Positions 46,741-60,375 of a stretch of 64,000 bases of DNA are shown here, piece after piece (within the stretch, counting starts at the first letter, position 1; the number at the start of each line of letters is the position of its first letter). Below the pieces are notes generated by a model. That model had not been told where the DNA came from. It ran no database searches and worked only from the letters and a program-made list of their open reading frames with translations. A program made the translations under genes and the position numbers. This stretch comes from Larimichthys crocea (lineage: Eukaryota; Chordata; Actinopteri; Sciaenidae): contig NC_040018.1 of the NCBI RefSeq assembly GCF_000972845.2, positions 18,745,868 to 18,809,867 of the forward strand, given 5' to 3'.

Positions 46741-49428
46741 GTGGCAAGCATCCACCCACCTATCCACTTACTGCATATATAGGACATAGCGCACACTGTC
46801 ATTGAAGGCTGCAGACAGGCTTTGGGAAACAGGGTGGAGGGCTGACACTGGGGAGCAAGCCGACAGCCTGGTCTCGCAGCATCCTAAAGAAACGAGGGCA
46901 GAGGGATAGGTGCATCATGAGCAAAGGTGGTTTGATTTGGGTAAAAGTGGGTGAAACCAACAAGAAATGTAACAATTATTTAAATTGTGAATTAAAGTAA
47001 ATTGTTGATTTAGTCGATGAAAAGAAGTGCAGTTTTAACCCTGCCAGGAATTTGACAGTCATAGAAAAAAGAGAATAAATTACTCCAGCCTATTTTTATG
47101 CAAACCGGGCTAGCAGAGTGTGGATGACAACTTTTTTTTTGACTGACGTACCCCCATAGCCCTACCAAACAAGTTTAAATATCCCTTCATCCAAACCACC
47201 TGTCATGTTCCAAATGATTTCATTTGAATAGATTTTTGGCAAAAGCTGGACTTTTAATTATTTATCCGATATTGAAATATATTTCAATTTCTCTGCTCAC
47301 TTGCTAATTAGGTTTTGACCAAATGGAACATTGATTTTACACATCAAAGTCTGTTAGGTCTTGGGGAGTATGTGGAAAAAAAGTTTTAAAAGCCTTTTGT
47401 GGCTCCAGAGTGACCTATAAGAAATCTGATAAATGACCTCAAGTGATGTTTCAGGGCCGTTGGGTTTGAGAGACGAGATCTCACCAGACCTCTGGAGCCC
47501 ACTCCTCGCCTTTGATTGAGACTGAAGGTTACTAGCTGTTACTAGCATTACACAACTTGATGATGGTGGAGTTACATTTTGAGTAATGAAAGTTTAGTCA
47601 AAAAATATATATATTATCTCTGGTTTTGTTGCATTGTTTATGATTTTTTGTTGTTGTTGTTCTCCGTGAATCCAAGTACTTTTTTAATTGTTACAATTGA
47701 TTCAGTTTGGTGTGAGTGGTGTCCTGTGCAGCTCGACAATTACAACTGATATTTGGCAGTCTTAATTGTGTGGTTATTTCCCAGCAAAACAAACAAAAAA
47801 AAGTTATATTTTCATATCATAATTGTGTTTCTTCAATATAATACATCTACTCTACAATCTTAACTTGTATCTCCTGGGAAGTATCCCTTTGAGTACAGTT
47901 GTTGATGGAAGTCACTCAGACCTGGTAATACAAGCACATTATCATTCTAATAAATTGTAGTAAAGAAGATATGTTGCAGTCTTTGATTTAATCAAAATCT
48001 TGGCAGATGGAGATGATCAAGTCCTAATTGGTGAAAATGTAAAAAGCATCTGAAAGCATATGGAAACAAAACAAATGAGAGCTGGCATTTCCAGGTACAT
48101 GAATGAGAATATTATTTCTAACTCAATCACTATGATGCCTGTGGCTCAGTGAGGATGCGTTATACCACATAAGAAATCATTTCGCTAGGCATCCTTCATC
48201 TGAGGAGGGTGTGCTGTTCAGCAAGGTAATGTATCAGGTAAATTTCACACTTCCAAAAGAATACAGAGACACACTCTCTGATTCATAAGATGTCATGGCC
48301 ATACAGTCATAATGCAGTCAGAAGCAACAGTAGATTCTCTGAGCAGCTGTGATGTGCATATTTTAAGACGACCTCTGAGGATGTGAAATGATGCAGAGAG
48401 AAATCAGTTACATAATTTCATGTACGTGAAGCCGAATGCACATAATATCTGTGTTTCTCTGAAATGTATCACCTCATCTCTTTATCAACAACACCTCCTT
48501 TCCACTTCAGGTATTAACAGATCGGTGAAGCTTATGAAATCTAATTGAATTTTGAGATTCAGAGAAATTACTTGGATCAGGCTTACGAAAGAAGAAAAAA
48601 AGAACACATGACAGAGTGAAAGGCTCATATTAAAAAACATATATTTGAGTGAGACACAGCAAGAGTGACATTGAAAAGAGCAGGGCCAGATACAGAGCAG
48701 CTAAAAGAAGAAAGGCTTCCCTAGAGACTGAAAGCTAGACCGACAAGGGGCTCAGAAAATGAGAAAGAAATGGAGGGAACCAGTCAGTGTGAGGGAGCGA
48801 GAGAAAATGAGAATGAGCGAGCGACCTAAACTTTATTTGCGTTAGCCCAAACCATGTTTGAAAAGTTTGCTTTAGGGCACTTTCACATTTAGTTCCTTTG
48901 TGAATCACACTGCTCAGGTGCTACAAGGGAACTTAAATCAAAATGACACAGGCACACAAGAAGTTTGTCTACCTTGTGAAAGTTTGTCAATGAAACAGAT
49001 TTATTGAATCTGTTTTTTTTAAATTGCCCATCACAATTTCTCAAAGTCTTGTTCAACCAACAGTCAAAGAAATTAAATATATTCACTTAAATATATTTGG
49101 AATAGGAAAATCAGCAAATACCCACATTCAAGCATTCATTTTCTAAATGATTATTTGAGCTCTAATTTCTGCCATAAGCATCAATTGCTGCAGTTATTTG
49201 TCTGTTTATCATTTAGTTGTATTTTTCAAACATGGACCATACAGTGCAGGCCAGGGTTCGTTTATTAGATGCCAACATACCAAATAAACCTGAGGGTACA
49301 ACAGGTAAATACACGATAGTCATGTTTAAATTATTAGTAGTTATAATAATCTTTCCAAATGTCAAAAACAAGCTAAAGGTTTAAACCTAAAGGATTAAAC
49401 GTTCACATAAACTGCTTCAAACATCACA

Positions 49429-49445
49429 CACACACACACACACAC
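49429..49445. repeat. Short (CA)n microsatellite
   Basis: About 17 bases of CA repeats. Confidence 0.85.
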
Positions 49446-49639
49446 CACTGTGAATTTTAAAAGAGCTGGCAGAGTTGGAGGCAGAGACTTCTGAGACTTC
49501 GTTCATAGTTTAGAGGTATTCGCAGGCAGCAGAGGGAGAATACTTCAGTGATAGGTGCTGCTTTGACTTTTATCAGACTAACATCCTCATCTTTTCACTT
49601 TCTGCATGGGGCGCCTTTCTCAACATGTTCTCTGATAGA

Positions 49640-49930
49640 GTGACATCCCTCGTCTCTTATATTACTCTTTCTCACCTTTTAGGACAAACAGAGGAGACTA
49701 GAAAGAACTGACTTGTTGCCTTAAAACAATTTCTTTCTGTTTATTTTTTTCTCTTTTTTGTTTTTCCACATCATGATTACTCACCACAGGCTTTTTCCTC
49801 TGCTGTATATATTTTTTCTTTTACTTTCATTCCATCTTTCTATTCAAAGTCTTCATCCATTTCGACTTCATTCTTCATTCCTCCTTGTTTTTAATCTTTC
49901 TTCCTCGCCCTCTCTATTCTCGCCTGCAGC
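49640..49930 (+). repeat. C+T-rich tract
   Basis: Pyrimidine-rich sense strand with TTTTTTCTCTTTTTTG and CTTCATTCTTCATTCCTCC phrases; no gene. Confidence 0.6.
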
Positions 49931-50021
49931 ACCCTGCAATGCAAACACAACCTGTTCTGAAGGGAAGTGAATTATTGAAGCTGCTGCTGCCATTCCCTCT
50001 GTGCAGAAGTGGGCCGCAGAG

Positions 50022-50056
50022 GAAGGAAAGAAGGATGGAAGGAAGGAAGGAAGGTG
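50022..50056. repeat. (GGAA)n microsatellite
   Basis: GGAAGGAAAGAAGGATGGAA followed by GGAAGGAAGG. GGAA repeats can bind ETS-type factors. Confidence 0.85.
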
Positions 50057-50305
50057 GGAGGAAACCGAGGGAAGAATTAGGGTGGCTGGAAGAAATGGAG
50101 AGGATAGATTTGTAAGGACAAAGGCAGGAGGTGTTCAGGGTGTAAAGAAATGTAGAAGTAAATCTAGTTTTGTTTACACTGCCTCTACAAGTCTGTGGCT
50201 CTGTGTTTACAGAGGGATGGAGCAGATTGTAAGAATGTTTGAACCTGTTCGAGGATGAGGCACTGCACTCATATGGATCACTTTTCAGGACAATCTAATG
50301 TTTAA

Positions 50306-50728
50306 AGGCCCAGTGTGTAAGATTTAGGGGGATTTATTTAGTGTGGCTTTCCACACCTTTATTTTGACATTGACAGCTTAAGAGTGACAAGAAAGGGTAG
50401 GAAGAGAGAGTAGGAATGACATACAGCAAAGGGCTGCAGACTGGAATCATACCCAGGTCACTACGGTAAGGAGCCTTAGTACATGGGTGCACACTCTACC
50501 TGGTGAGCTGTGGGGGCTGATTAGGGTGATTTATGGGCAGAATCTATACATTTTTGTAACCTTGGAAAAAACCATATATATCTAGAAGATCCTCTACCAT
50601 GGAGATTTTTTTCATTTTTGCAAATTTCACGGCTACTGTAGGTTCTCCTACACACTTGAAAAATGAGTGGTATTCAGTTGGTTGCAATTTGCAACTTCAG
50701 ATGCCACTAGATCCTACACAATGGACCT
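50306..50728. mobile_element. TTAA-flanked inverted-repeat element (MITE), interrupted by a SINE
   Basis: The ends are inverted: AGGCCCAGTGTGTAAGAT on the left, and the right end reverse-complemented reads AGGTCCATTGTGTAGGAT (15 of 18 match). Both sides have TTAA (50302-50305 and 50729-50732), the target preference of piggyBac-type transposases. Inner phrases GTAGGTTCTCCTACACACTT and GTATTCAGTTGGTTGCAATT and the TAGATCCTACACAATGGACC end are those of a very common fish repeat. About 240 bases of the element remain once the SINE at 50338-50520 is taken out. There is no transposase. The piggyBac link is inference from TTAA alone. Confidence 0.82.
50338..50520 (-). mobile_element. tRNA-derived SINE nested inside the TTAA element
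   Basis: On the minus strand it reads an A-box-like AGCTCACCAGGTAGAGTG, then CCATGTACTAAGGCTC, and a B-box-like GGGTATGATTCC. GCAGCCCTTTGCTGTATGTC, TCATTCC and a 3' end of CAAAATAAAGG follow. A 14-base direct repeat, TTAGGGGGATTTAT (50324-50337) and TTAGGGTGATTTAT (50521-50534), flanks it and differs at one base. It is the expected target-site duplication and shows that the SINE landed in the older element. Confidence 0.82.
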
Positions 50729-52284
50729 TTAACGATTATATTTTTGACCCTGCCCACCAGTGCACAATGTTCTGACTAAGAGTACCTCCATTGATCATGT
50801 TCAAATGCTCTCTGAATCTCAGAGACAGACTGGTTCATTCTGACACTAGAAAACCACCCAACATCAAGCTGTAAACAACCTACAGGCTTTCTCCCCTGTG
50901 GCCACTGTAAATAATCGGTACATTATATACTCATCCACATACTTGAAAAACACGCCAATAAAATCTCCACTAAATTGCAGCAGGACACATTGTCTACATG
51001 TTTAAATGTCCAAGTCGTCTGGTTTATGTTGGAACAGCTTTAAAGATTCATGTATCTGAACTCTATAGTATTATGCTATTTCTCAATATTATGCACAACT
51101 ATGACTCTGCAGCATCATTAAACTTCTGGTGAATAGAAGACATTTCACCCTCACCTACAGTGAGGTGGCTCAATTCACTGCTTCTCAGAGAGGCATATTG
51201 GATTCATCCTCTTAACACTGTTGAGCCTTTTGGCCTCAATGAAGAATTGAATTTGTCTAATTTATTACACTTCATAAATGCAGTACTAGGGTTGGGGTAA
51301 CCAAAAAGCTGAGAGACAGTATTTATGCAGCTAATGGATTTATAGCATTAGTTGCATCATCTACTCAATTCTCTCTTTTCACAGCTTGTATTCGATGGAA
51401 ATGTGCTGATGTGAAAAAGATAAATAAAGCCTAAGATGTCCAAAAGAATTCCAGTTACAATGAAACAACCCCTTGACGTGGACGAATGAACAGCATATTC
51501 ATACTGCAATAGTGTAAATATACACTGTCATTATTATTCTACTATTGAAATAGATGTCATTATTGCTTCAGCTCATGGGCCACATTGCAGCCTGATTTCA
51601 CACGTTACCCTTTTCTGTAAATCGCTTCACTCAGACCAAGCAGCTATGATGCTGCATTGAATCAGACTTTTGGATTTAACATTCTAGCTGTGACTTGCAC
51701 AGAAATCCTGCTGTGCATCCCATTTTACCCTTCTCTGCTCTCCAGCAGGTACAGGTATATTAACACCGTCCTCGGGAACAAGACATAAACACTTATTGTA
51801 AAGCCATCATTCATATGCAGATGAGAGTGGCCATGGTTCTCTCCACTACAATGCATGAACTGTAAAGCATAATTGATAAACTTAGTGTTTATATAGAAAT
51901 CTGCTGTATGGTTTCCTTTAGCAACAGTTTGCTGTAATAACTTAGGAAAACATTGTATGTACACCGTAAACAGAGAGCTTTTAATAACCATACTTTAATA
52001 AAAGGTCTAGAGGGCATATAGTATACAGTATTAGCATTTTGTGTGGTTTTGTCCAACCTGATGCACTTTGATTTTAAAAAGATTAAAAACTGTACCACAG
52101 AATTTGATGGTGCTGCATTTCATTTTCTGTGAGTTGCTGGAGATGAAGAGAGGTTGTCCAAGCATTGTCCAAAGCATCACGCCACAACAGATTAGGCACA
52201 ACAGACACTCATGAATATTATACAAAACACTGAGTGTGCATCTGTGCTATGTAGGAAAACATAAATGAATCATGATTTGGGGCA

Positions 52285-52340
52285 AAAAAAAACAAACAAA
52301 CAAACAAACAAAAAAACAATTAACAAATAAAAAAAAAAAC
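52285..52340. repeat. A-rich (CAAA)n microsatellite
   Basis: AAACAAACAAACAAACAAAC followed by poly(A)-rich DNA. Confidence 0.88.
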
Positions 52341-54731
52341 GTGTCTGGAACAGATGGTGGAACATAATTTGAATCAAATATTAGTTGCTTAAAGAGTAAT
52401 CGTTTGTATGAAATTTAAGACGTTAATGTTAAGGGTTGCATAAAAAGGAACAATGTTTGCATTTTTGCATGCTTTATGTCGTCTGTGTTATTGAAATGCC
52501 TGACCAGACTGCGAAGACTTCACCCCGTAAGAGATATGAATGTTGTAATTGGTAACCAAGAGATTTCATGCACTTTCATCTTCCTTTAAGATGCCCACTT
52601 CTCTAATTGCTGCTTTTTGTTTGGCAGTGAAGGCTTTGAATCCATGCCCAGGAAAATATGTTTTTTATTGGTGCCAAATTGAATTGAAAATTGTTGATGC
52701 AATATAAATGCGCTTCACCACGGTATCGGCTCCCTGCCAGAGTGTTGATGAATGTACTTTGGCTCGGTTTTTGAGCAGATACTACTCCTTCAGATGTTTG
52801 TGAGCATCCCGGGTTAACTTTTAGTTTTAGCTGTTGTCCTTGAGTTTGACAAGTGATTTTAAATGAAGTCTTTTATTGCAGCTAATAAAAAAAAGGGGAT
52901 GATTTTAAGGTATGGAGGGAGGCAGAATGCGTGTGTTCAATGAATCTATTTTACATGTTATCAGTAGCTCTCTTCTCGAATATCTATCTAAGAGACTCAT
53001 TAAATGTGTCACTTTCAGTTCCGCAGATCTTAGAATATTACTGTATATTGAGACTATTGAGACTACTTTTTTTTTTCCTATTAGCTGATACCATGGCAAT
53101 CAGCTAATCTTCTCGGGGTGAGTTTGTCCTTGAGCTGTACGGTAGCTAAACACAGAAAAAGTGAAAACATACCTGGGTTTATACATGTGAGTGGTTATAT
53201 TACACCTCTTTTTCCCTCTCTTTCAATCTCTTTCATCATTGGCTAATATCTGATCTATTAATGAACCAAGTCGTGGGCAAACTCACAGCTGCATATGTGC
53301 ACAAACGAAAACACATGCATTTTTTTCCCTTGTTCTGTCGTGGTGGTTGGATCATATCTCTCGACCTGTCGTCTGTCATTACGAAAGCTGAGTGATGAAC
53401 ATCATTGTTTTTTTATCTTAGTTGTACGGAGCTAATGTCATAATGTGAAGTTTATAGATTTTTTAGTTTGTTAAGTAGAAATCACACTTAGCATGTGAAC
53501 ATTAGGGCCTAGGACCAAGAGAAGAAAGTGAACACATTCCTGTGTGGCTGTGATCGTGATCTGTTGCTTTAACACATGTTTGAAGTAAAGGAATATGAGC
53601 ACTGATAAAACCACTGTGGCTGAAGAGACAAAGAAAAGCCCACGTTTGACAGTCTAACTGTCAGTCACAGTGAATTGTCTTTGATTTTCTTTTCACTGTC
53701 TTTTCACGCTGCTCAAAGCTGAACTGGGACATGTAAAGCCAACCACTGGGGAGGTGCAAAGATGTCTTTACACAGGGGGACTGATCATAGAGCAGCCATT
53801 ATCAGAAGCTGCGGGAGGTGACAAGGTCAGGTAGAGATGTGCTGTCTTCTTGGCTGCCTGTCTTTAATACAACTAAGCATGCTTCAGGGGAAGGGACTTG
53901 CTTTTCCTTGGGCACACTTTGAAAAAGAGTTATTTTATTCTATTAAGCAATTAATTCATGGTCTATATTTTTCTTTCACTCTTCAAACTGTTAAGTTTTT
54001 CACCTTTAAATGATCTGACCACGTCTTTGATTCGGATCCCACAGGAAAACCCCGACCTCGCCCGTTCCATTTATATGACTTCTAAAACTCTGTGTCATCA
54101 CAATCAAAGCATTTGTCAGACGAGTCTTTTTTCAGTCTTTTTAAGATAGACTTTAACACACTTTGCACTGTTTTTACTTCATACCTACCTAAAAAAAATA
54201 CACAAATTACATTTTTGTACAGTTTTGAGTAAAAGTATATTAAAACTTTTGACATTGGAGGATTGAAAAAGATGATGCATATGCACATGCACAAAGACAT
54301 GCTAATTATCTGTTGTTTTCCTTAATGGGACATTTGGCAGAAATGTTATCTGTAACCCTGCAGCTTTCTCAGTGATCTTGATTAAGGACTAGAAATAGCA
54401 ATGGCTGACTTTGACTCTATGTGTATGTATGTGTGTGTATTAAGTGAGCACAAGCCAAATTTGAAGCTTTCTCTGATTGCTGTAGGTCTGGACATCCTCA
54501 CAGATATGGCTGTACTTCAGAAAAGAAATTAACTAAAACATTGCTGATGCTCTTCCAGAGTGGAGGAGATATTTTAAATTATTGTATGGTAATGTCAGGC
54601 CAATGTAAGGGTGAGACATGTATATGTGAGTTAATTTTAAGTGAATGGCTTTTAGACTGAATGAAGTCAATAAAATGCTCTCACAAATGCATGCTTATGT
54701 GTATTTAAGTATTAAATATCAAACACACACC

Positions 54732-54738
54732 TACACAC

Positions 54739-54777
<39 letters not shown>
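54732..54777. repeat. (AC)n microsatellite
   Basis: CTACACACCTACACAC leads into a pure AC run ending at 54777. Confidence 0.95.
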
Positions 54778-54778
<1 letters not shown>

Positions 54779-55422
54779 GTTTACCAATTCTCCATAGGAC
54801 TCATTCCATAAAGTGAATATTGAATTATCCGTGATGCTCCAGCAGGAGTGTTTCATAGAAAGAAAATATAGAGCAAGGGTCCAAGGGTATTGAATGAGAG
54901 CAAGCAGTGCTCTGTGGTCTGCTGTGGTTCTAATAGCCTCATTATTCATCAGTGTGCTCTGCTTATACACTCAGCAAAGCCTAAAGGAGCAAAACCAGAA
55001 CCTATTATACACACATGCACAAGCACAAAAACATGTACACACATATTTTTGTACACACCCTTTATATGCTTTGCTAATATCAATCCTAAAATCTGTAATC
55101 TCCAATTTTATGGCCACTTGGGGGCAGCAGAAACACAACATTGACACATTATCACATTTTAAGTTGATACGGAAAATTAGCAAACATTTGCTAATTTACA
55201 AATCCAGCAGTTTCATACAACATTATGAAAAGTTTGGAACCTGATGAGTCCAATATCTAATTTCTTTTAGCTATATTTTTGGTCTCTGTTAACCCTTCAA
55301 AGTAATATCTGGTTCTTAAGCTGCTAAATGTTCCACCATGTTCATATGTCCATAACACATAGACTGAGGTGGTAAAACAGTTTAGCTGTAGTAAGGCTTT
55401 GCATAATAAATAAAAAAATACT

Positions 55423-55452
55423 CAAACAAACAAACAAACAAATAAATAAATA
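55423..55452. repeat. (CAAA)n-(ATAA)n microsatellite
   Basis: CAAACAAACAAACAAATAAA followed by TAAATA. Confidence 0.9.
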
Positions 55453-55842
55453 TACCTTTTATTACATTTTAATACAAAGTTTCTCTGATCCATAGACATC
55501 AGTTTTGTTGGACCAATAGTATAAAAAAAACATTGAATTTAAGATTATATAAAATAAACAAAAGCAGCAGATTCTTACATACTGTGAAGCAGATGTGGGA
55601 AGACCTTAACTGTTTGTCTCCGTACTGCAACACTGTGTTTTTACACACATGAGAGTGGTATTGATCTTCTCATCTAACTAAGAAAGCAGGTCAGCATATT
55701 TCCCAAAATGTCGAAGTAATCGTTTAACACTAAACCCAAGTCCCAAGAGAAAGGATCGGGCTGAATCACATCTATTTGCAAAAATGTTATTATTCTGAAG
55801 CTTTAAACTCAAATTGGCTCTCATAGAGATAGAAGTACAGGG

Positions 55843-55843
<1 letters not shown>

Positions 55844-55879
<36 letters not shown>
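55844..55879. repeat. (CA)18 microsatellite
   Basis: Pure CA run of 36 bases. Confidence 0.96.
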
Positions 55880-55880
<1 letters not shown>

Positions 55881-58589
55881 CGTGTTCTCACAGATATAAG
55901 CTGTTTGGGAATACTACTATATGTAGTGTTGCATAAAATGTGAACTGTTGGCAAGAAGCCTTTGTTTGCCTGTGATCAGGGGAAATAATACAATCACAGC
56001 TTTCAGGCTAAAAGTAAGCCTGAGCTTTAATTAATCCATTTGTCAGTTGAGTGATCTCCCTGTGTGAAAGTCATAAGCCTCTTGTCTCTGTGACTTTGAT
56101 ATTCACAAGTTAATTTCCATGGTAACGCAGGCCGCTGTTAGACTGAGTGTTGGTGGTTCGAATCGAAAGAGAATGTAGACTGAAACAGATTGCTGACTCA
56201 TACAAACAAAACTTTGAACCCTTGTATACTCTTATAAAATGTTGGATATAATCAATCAAAGTTTGTTGTGATGAATGTTGTAATTTACTCTTTCACAATT
56301 TTCATCCACTTGGCTTTGTTTAAATTGTGATTTCAATTTAGAAAACACCTGAACCTGTTCTCTTCAGTAGGTGCAGCTGGAGAGACCGATACTGAATTAA
56401 CACAACAGAGAGCTGAAAACAAATTGTTATTTTAGAGCTGTGTTGCATTGTAGCCTTTTGAGGCAAAGGAAAAACAGGCATCTTTGCACCCCAAACTAAC
56501 TTTTTTTTTTTTTTTTCCAGTAGTTGTTGAACATCTGTGCATAATGTGTGCAAAGTAGCTATAGCTCTCATCCTGAAGGTATGGCGACAAAATATGAACC
56601 TTCAAAGCAACTTGAACATGAACTAAGAAAAACAGTCTTTTGTACACTTTCACTGTTTGACCACAGGGATCAGATAAATTACATCCAGATTAAGCATACA
56701 GTGGAAGGAAGAACAGTAAAGGAGCTTTGGGTTACAGTAAAAGAAACTGATATCTGTTGTTGGAAGGAGACAGGACATGAGCTGTGGTCTATGGTGTCGA
56801 GGTCACGTCACAGTCCTTAGTTAACACTCTGCAAGGGGCTGTGTATTCAAATAGCCACGGGACAATAAATTATAATCCAAAAAGTCCAATCTAGTAGGGG
56901 TATTTTCATCAGTTGGAAGGTTTATATCATGACACATATTTCACAATTATAGAAAATGATGACACCATGGGTGCCTTTCCAATGGATCAGGGTGCAGCAT
57001 TTTATTTCAAGCAGTGTTGTTACCTATCTGAACATAGTCTAAGACTGTAACGCTGTCATAACACTTTGGCCATTGCTACTGAAAGAATTCACAAGCACGA
57101 GGTTGTTTATTAGGAAACATGAAGAGGTCCTTGAAGAGTTTGCTCAAACATCAAAAGCAGTTGTGTTGTTCTGGTGACACTCTTGTTCGAGCAGTACTAC
57201 TGTCTGAATTCAATTGATTCTGTGCAGGTCACCTCTTTTTTCTTTTTTTTGCTGCTATTCAGGTTAGACTCAAAAGAAATGAACTTGTCCCGTTAAAAGG
57301 GGAACACCTGTGAGTTGCTCTCGAACAAAACCTGATGGCTTTGTCACTGTTGTCTGACCTTATTCAGTGTATAGACAGTCGGAGCAGAGCAGCTAAGCTA
57401 ATTAACACTCCAAAAGGGACCTTAATCAGATGCCAAGTGCACTAATAAAAATGAAAGTCATTGGGAAAAAGGCTCTGCAGGCGGACAGGGAGGGATATTT
57501 GAAGGCACACGTGCATGTGTGTATGCATGTGCTTGAGTGAAAATACAATTTTCTCAGCTGCAGTGAGGTACAGAATGTCTGTCTGGCCACAATTAAATGA
57601 AGAAGACACATATTTAGGCACAGATTTAGACATAGTGTTGTCAAAGTCAGATGCTTGTTAGAACATTAATTCAGTTGGTGCCCATCTACGCAACAAACAA
57701 ACAGCAGGAGCTTATAAATGCAAGTGTAAATTTCTGAAGATTCTGCTATTTGTCAAAAGTGTGACTTTAAAATGCATCCGAGGATTTCAAAAGATATGAT
57801 GATTGTTATGCAAATTGCATATCGACACAAAGAATCTAAAGCATTGAATAACCCATAATTGTGCATGGTGCATCATATCACTAAATGATGATGGAGGGGC
57901 TGTTTAGCTTTTGAGGGATTAGGCATCATCACTTTGTACTTGTATTCTACCTTGACCAATTTAAATGGCTACGGAAAGTAGGCAGCTAATGGACATGGTT
58001 GTTGCTTCAAGCAGTGCTCAGAAGTGCATTTTATCCCAAAAGTAATGACCGTTCATTTAGAGACAATGATCTCAGTGATGGCTGCGTTTTCCAGATGATT
58101 TGGGAGAGAAACCGAGCCGGAGACTGAGCTGATTATCTGAGAGTGAGAAGGAGAGAACCAGTGAAACTGAAAGTGAGTGAGAAAATGTGGAGGTGTAATA
58201 ACTCTATAGGCTATGGCTCAGTGCTTGTAAGGGTTCATGAGGGAAACTAGAAAATACATGCTTGAGTAAGTAGATTGTGTGTGCATATGATTATTACTCT
58301 TCCTCTCTCTTTGCATGTGAATATTTAATCATTTCGTAGCGTGTTAAGATTGTGTTATAAGTGTTTAAAGAGGAAAGTCATGACAATAGTGCCTGTGCTC
58401 CGTGCTGCATTATCCGCCTGCAGTCGAGCACTCCTCATCTATTAACCACACCTCATTTTGAGTATGTTTAAATAGTAATGGCTCTTAACAAAAAACAACC
58501 TTTAGTCCTGTATATCTAGGATGAATGTAGAGTGAAAAGTGTAAAATGTGACTTATGTGAATATTTTTTCATGTAAACACAGAAGTTGA

Positions 58590-58850
58590 GCAAGTCCCCT
58601 TCCTTCTGTCTTACTCGATCCTCTTTCTCCTAAATCTCTTTTCTTCGTCTCCACCATATCTCATCATCTCTACTATCTCACTGCTTTCTCCCCTTATGCA
58701 TTTGCGCACCATCTCACTCTCTCCCTGTCCTTTTTTACTCCGTCCCTCCCTCTTTCATGATTCCCTCATATCTCCTTTTCTTACAGCATCCTACACCTCA
58801 TCCACCCCACCATCTTTTGCTCCATCTCTTACAATCTTTCCTCATTCGAA
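58590..58850 (+). repeat. C+T-rich tract
   Basis: Pyrimidine-rich sense strand (CTTCCTTCTGTCTTACTC, CCTCCCTCTTTC). The open frames are low-complexity artefacts. Confidence 0.6.
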
Positions 58851-59925
58851 GCGTTTTGGACCTGTTGTATTCAATACCAGCTGGCGGTAATGTGCATTTA
58901 TTGTCTTCAGTGGTCTTACCTCATCCGGCATCTGTAGCGCGTGAGAGTAAATCTTCTCCCTCCCTTGGCTTACATACAGCCTTGACTACTGTCGGAAGTA
59001 ACACAAACACCTATTATTTACTGTGTGATTTATTTCTGAATTAAGTCTTTTAACTTTTTGCTTACATCCATTTCCCAGGGAGGTGAGGATGGCAGGGCTG
59101 ATTAATTGTGGGTTGCCGTGCTCAACAGAAGCACACCTACCTACCTACACACACACGCACACATGCTCCTTAAAGACATTTGCATAGACACTCGCTCACG
59201 CGTGTATGCATGCTCATGGCTATATTGTTTATTGGGCACACACAGACATACACAGGCACTTTCACTGGAAGGACAATGCCTCTTTTCCTTCAATCTTTTT
59301 CCAGGAGAGCAGACTTCTCTCACACGGACTGAAATATGTGAATGTTTAATCTTAAATACAACAGTTTGCATGCAACTCACTTCTTTACTGAGACCATTTT
59401 ATGTGTGTCTGTGTGTGTTTGCATTTACAATATGTACAGTATATTGCAAGGTTGTAGTAGTAAGTACTCGATATCTGAATCTTTAAAGCAAATATGTTAA
59501 AGAATATTGTATGTTAAATATGCATTAATAAGTTTGTTATTGTGGCACACACCAGCTTATCCTCGATAGCCTTGAAGGAACATCATACTGTGTGTTACAT
59601 TCAGATTTAGTAAAAATGTGTGACATTTGTGAAGTATAAACTGCCTGATGACAGATCATCAGGACATAAGTTATTGCTCTTTTTTTATCTATCTCTAAAC
59701 CATCAATGCTTAAAAATTTCCAACTTACTTTGAGCCTAGAAAGGCTCCTTTCTGTGACGTCAGCTACATCACAGAAAAAAACAAAAAAACACAGATGTCC
59801 CAGTGGGCTAAACCTTGTTGATGCAGGCCAGGTGGAGCCAGGGGAAAAAGACCCGTGTTCATTCATCATGGGCTACAAGTGATGAGTGAGCAAGTTCTGT
59901 TTGAAAGAATGGGCACCAGTTTTGC

Positions 59926-59928
<3 letters not shown>

Positions 59929-59991
<63 letters not shown>
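59929..59991. repeat. (AC)31 microsatellite
   Basis: The longest pure dinucleotide run in the window, about 62 bases. Confidence 0.98.
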
Positions 59992-59992
<1 letters not shown>

Positions 59993-60224
59993 CCATGCAT
60001 CTAGTGACTGGAATACCACTCTGCCAACAGCAGCTATGGAGCAATACTGCAGCACGTGTAGGAAGAGAGGGAGACGTCATGCACTATCTTCAAGTTTTGT
60101 GGACTGTTTAATTTCATTACAGATAGGTTTATGGCTTGAAGGTTAGAGAAATGGAACAGGAAGGTCGGCAATTATAGCAGGCGGGAAAATGACCCCCAAC
60201 ATTAACCCCAAACCACTCTTGAGG

Positions 60225-60375
60225 AGGTGAGATCACAGAAGGTCTTCCTAGGTTTAGGCACAAAAGTGACTTAATTAGGTTCAGGCAAAGGTCATGGCTT
60301 GAGTTAAAATAAGTACTTAGTTTAGGTTGTTAACAACATAGACTTTTGGTTAGAATGGGACAAAATGGTATTTTA
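60225..60375. repeat. Fish GGTTTAGGCA-type interspersed repeat
   Basis: GGTTTAGGCACAAAAGTGAC-TTAATTA is followed by a diverged second unit, GGTTCAGGCAAAGGTCATGG-CTTGAGTTA, then AAATAAGTACTTAGTTTAGG. This sequence order is a common fish repeat (GGTTTAGGCAACAAAACTAC type), partly built from 28-30-base units. No coding potential. Confidence 0.55.

Noticed and set aside
46067..46782. 165- and 88-residue open frames on the + strand
   Set aside because: Pyrimidine-tract artefacts with a poly-lysine segment from an A run; no domain.
48480..48540. Possible mdga1 exon after CTCCTTTCCACTTCAG
   Set aside because: Continuing in the required phase hits a stop within about 12 codons and shows no Ig-domain residues.
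56130..56180. B-box-like GGTTCGAATCG suggesting a tRNA or SINE
   Set aside because: No matching A-box, acceptor stem or SINE body around it.
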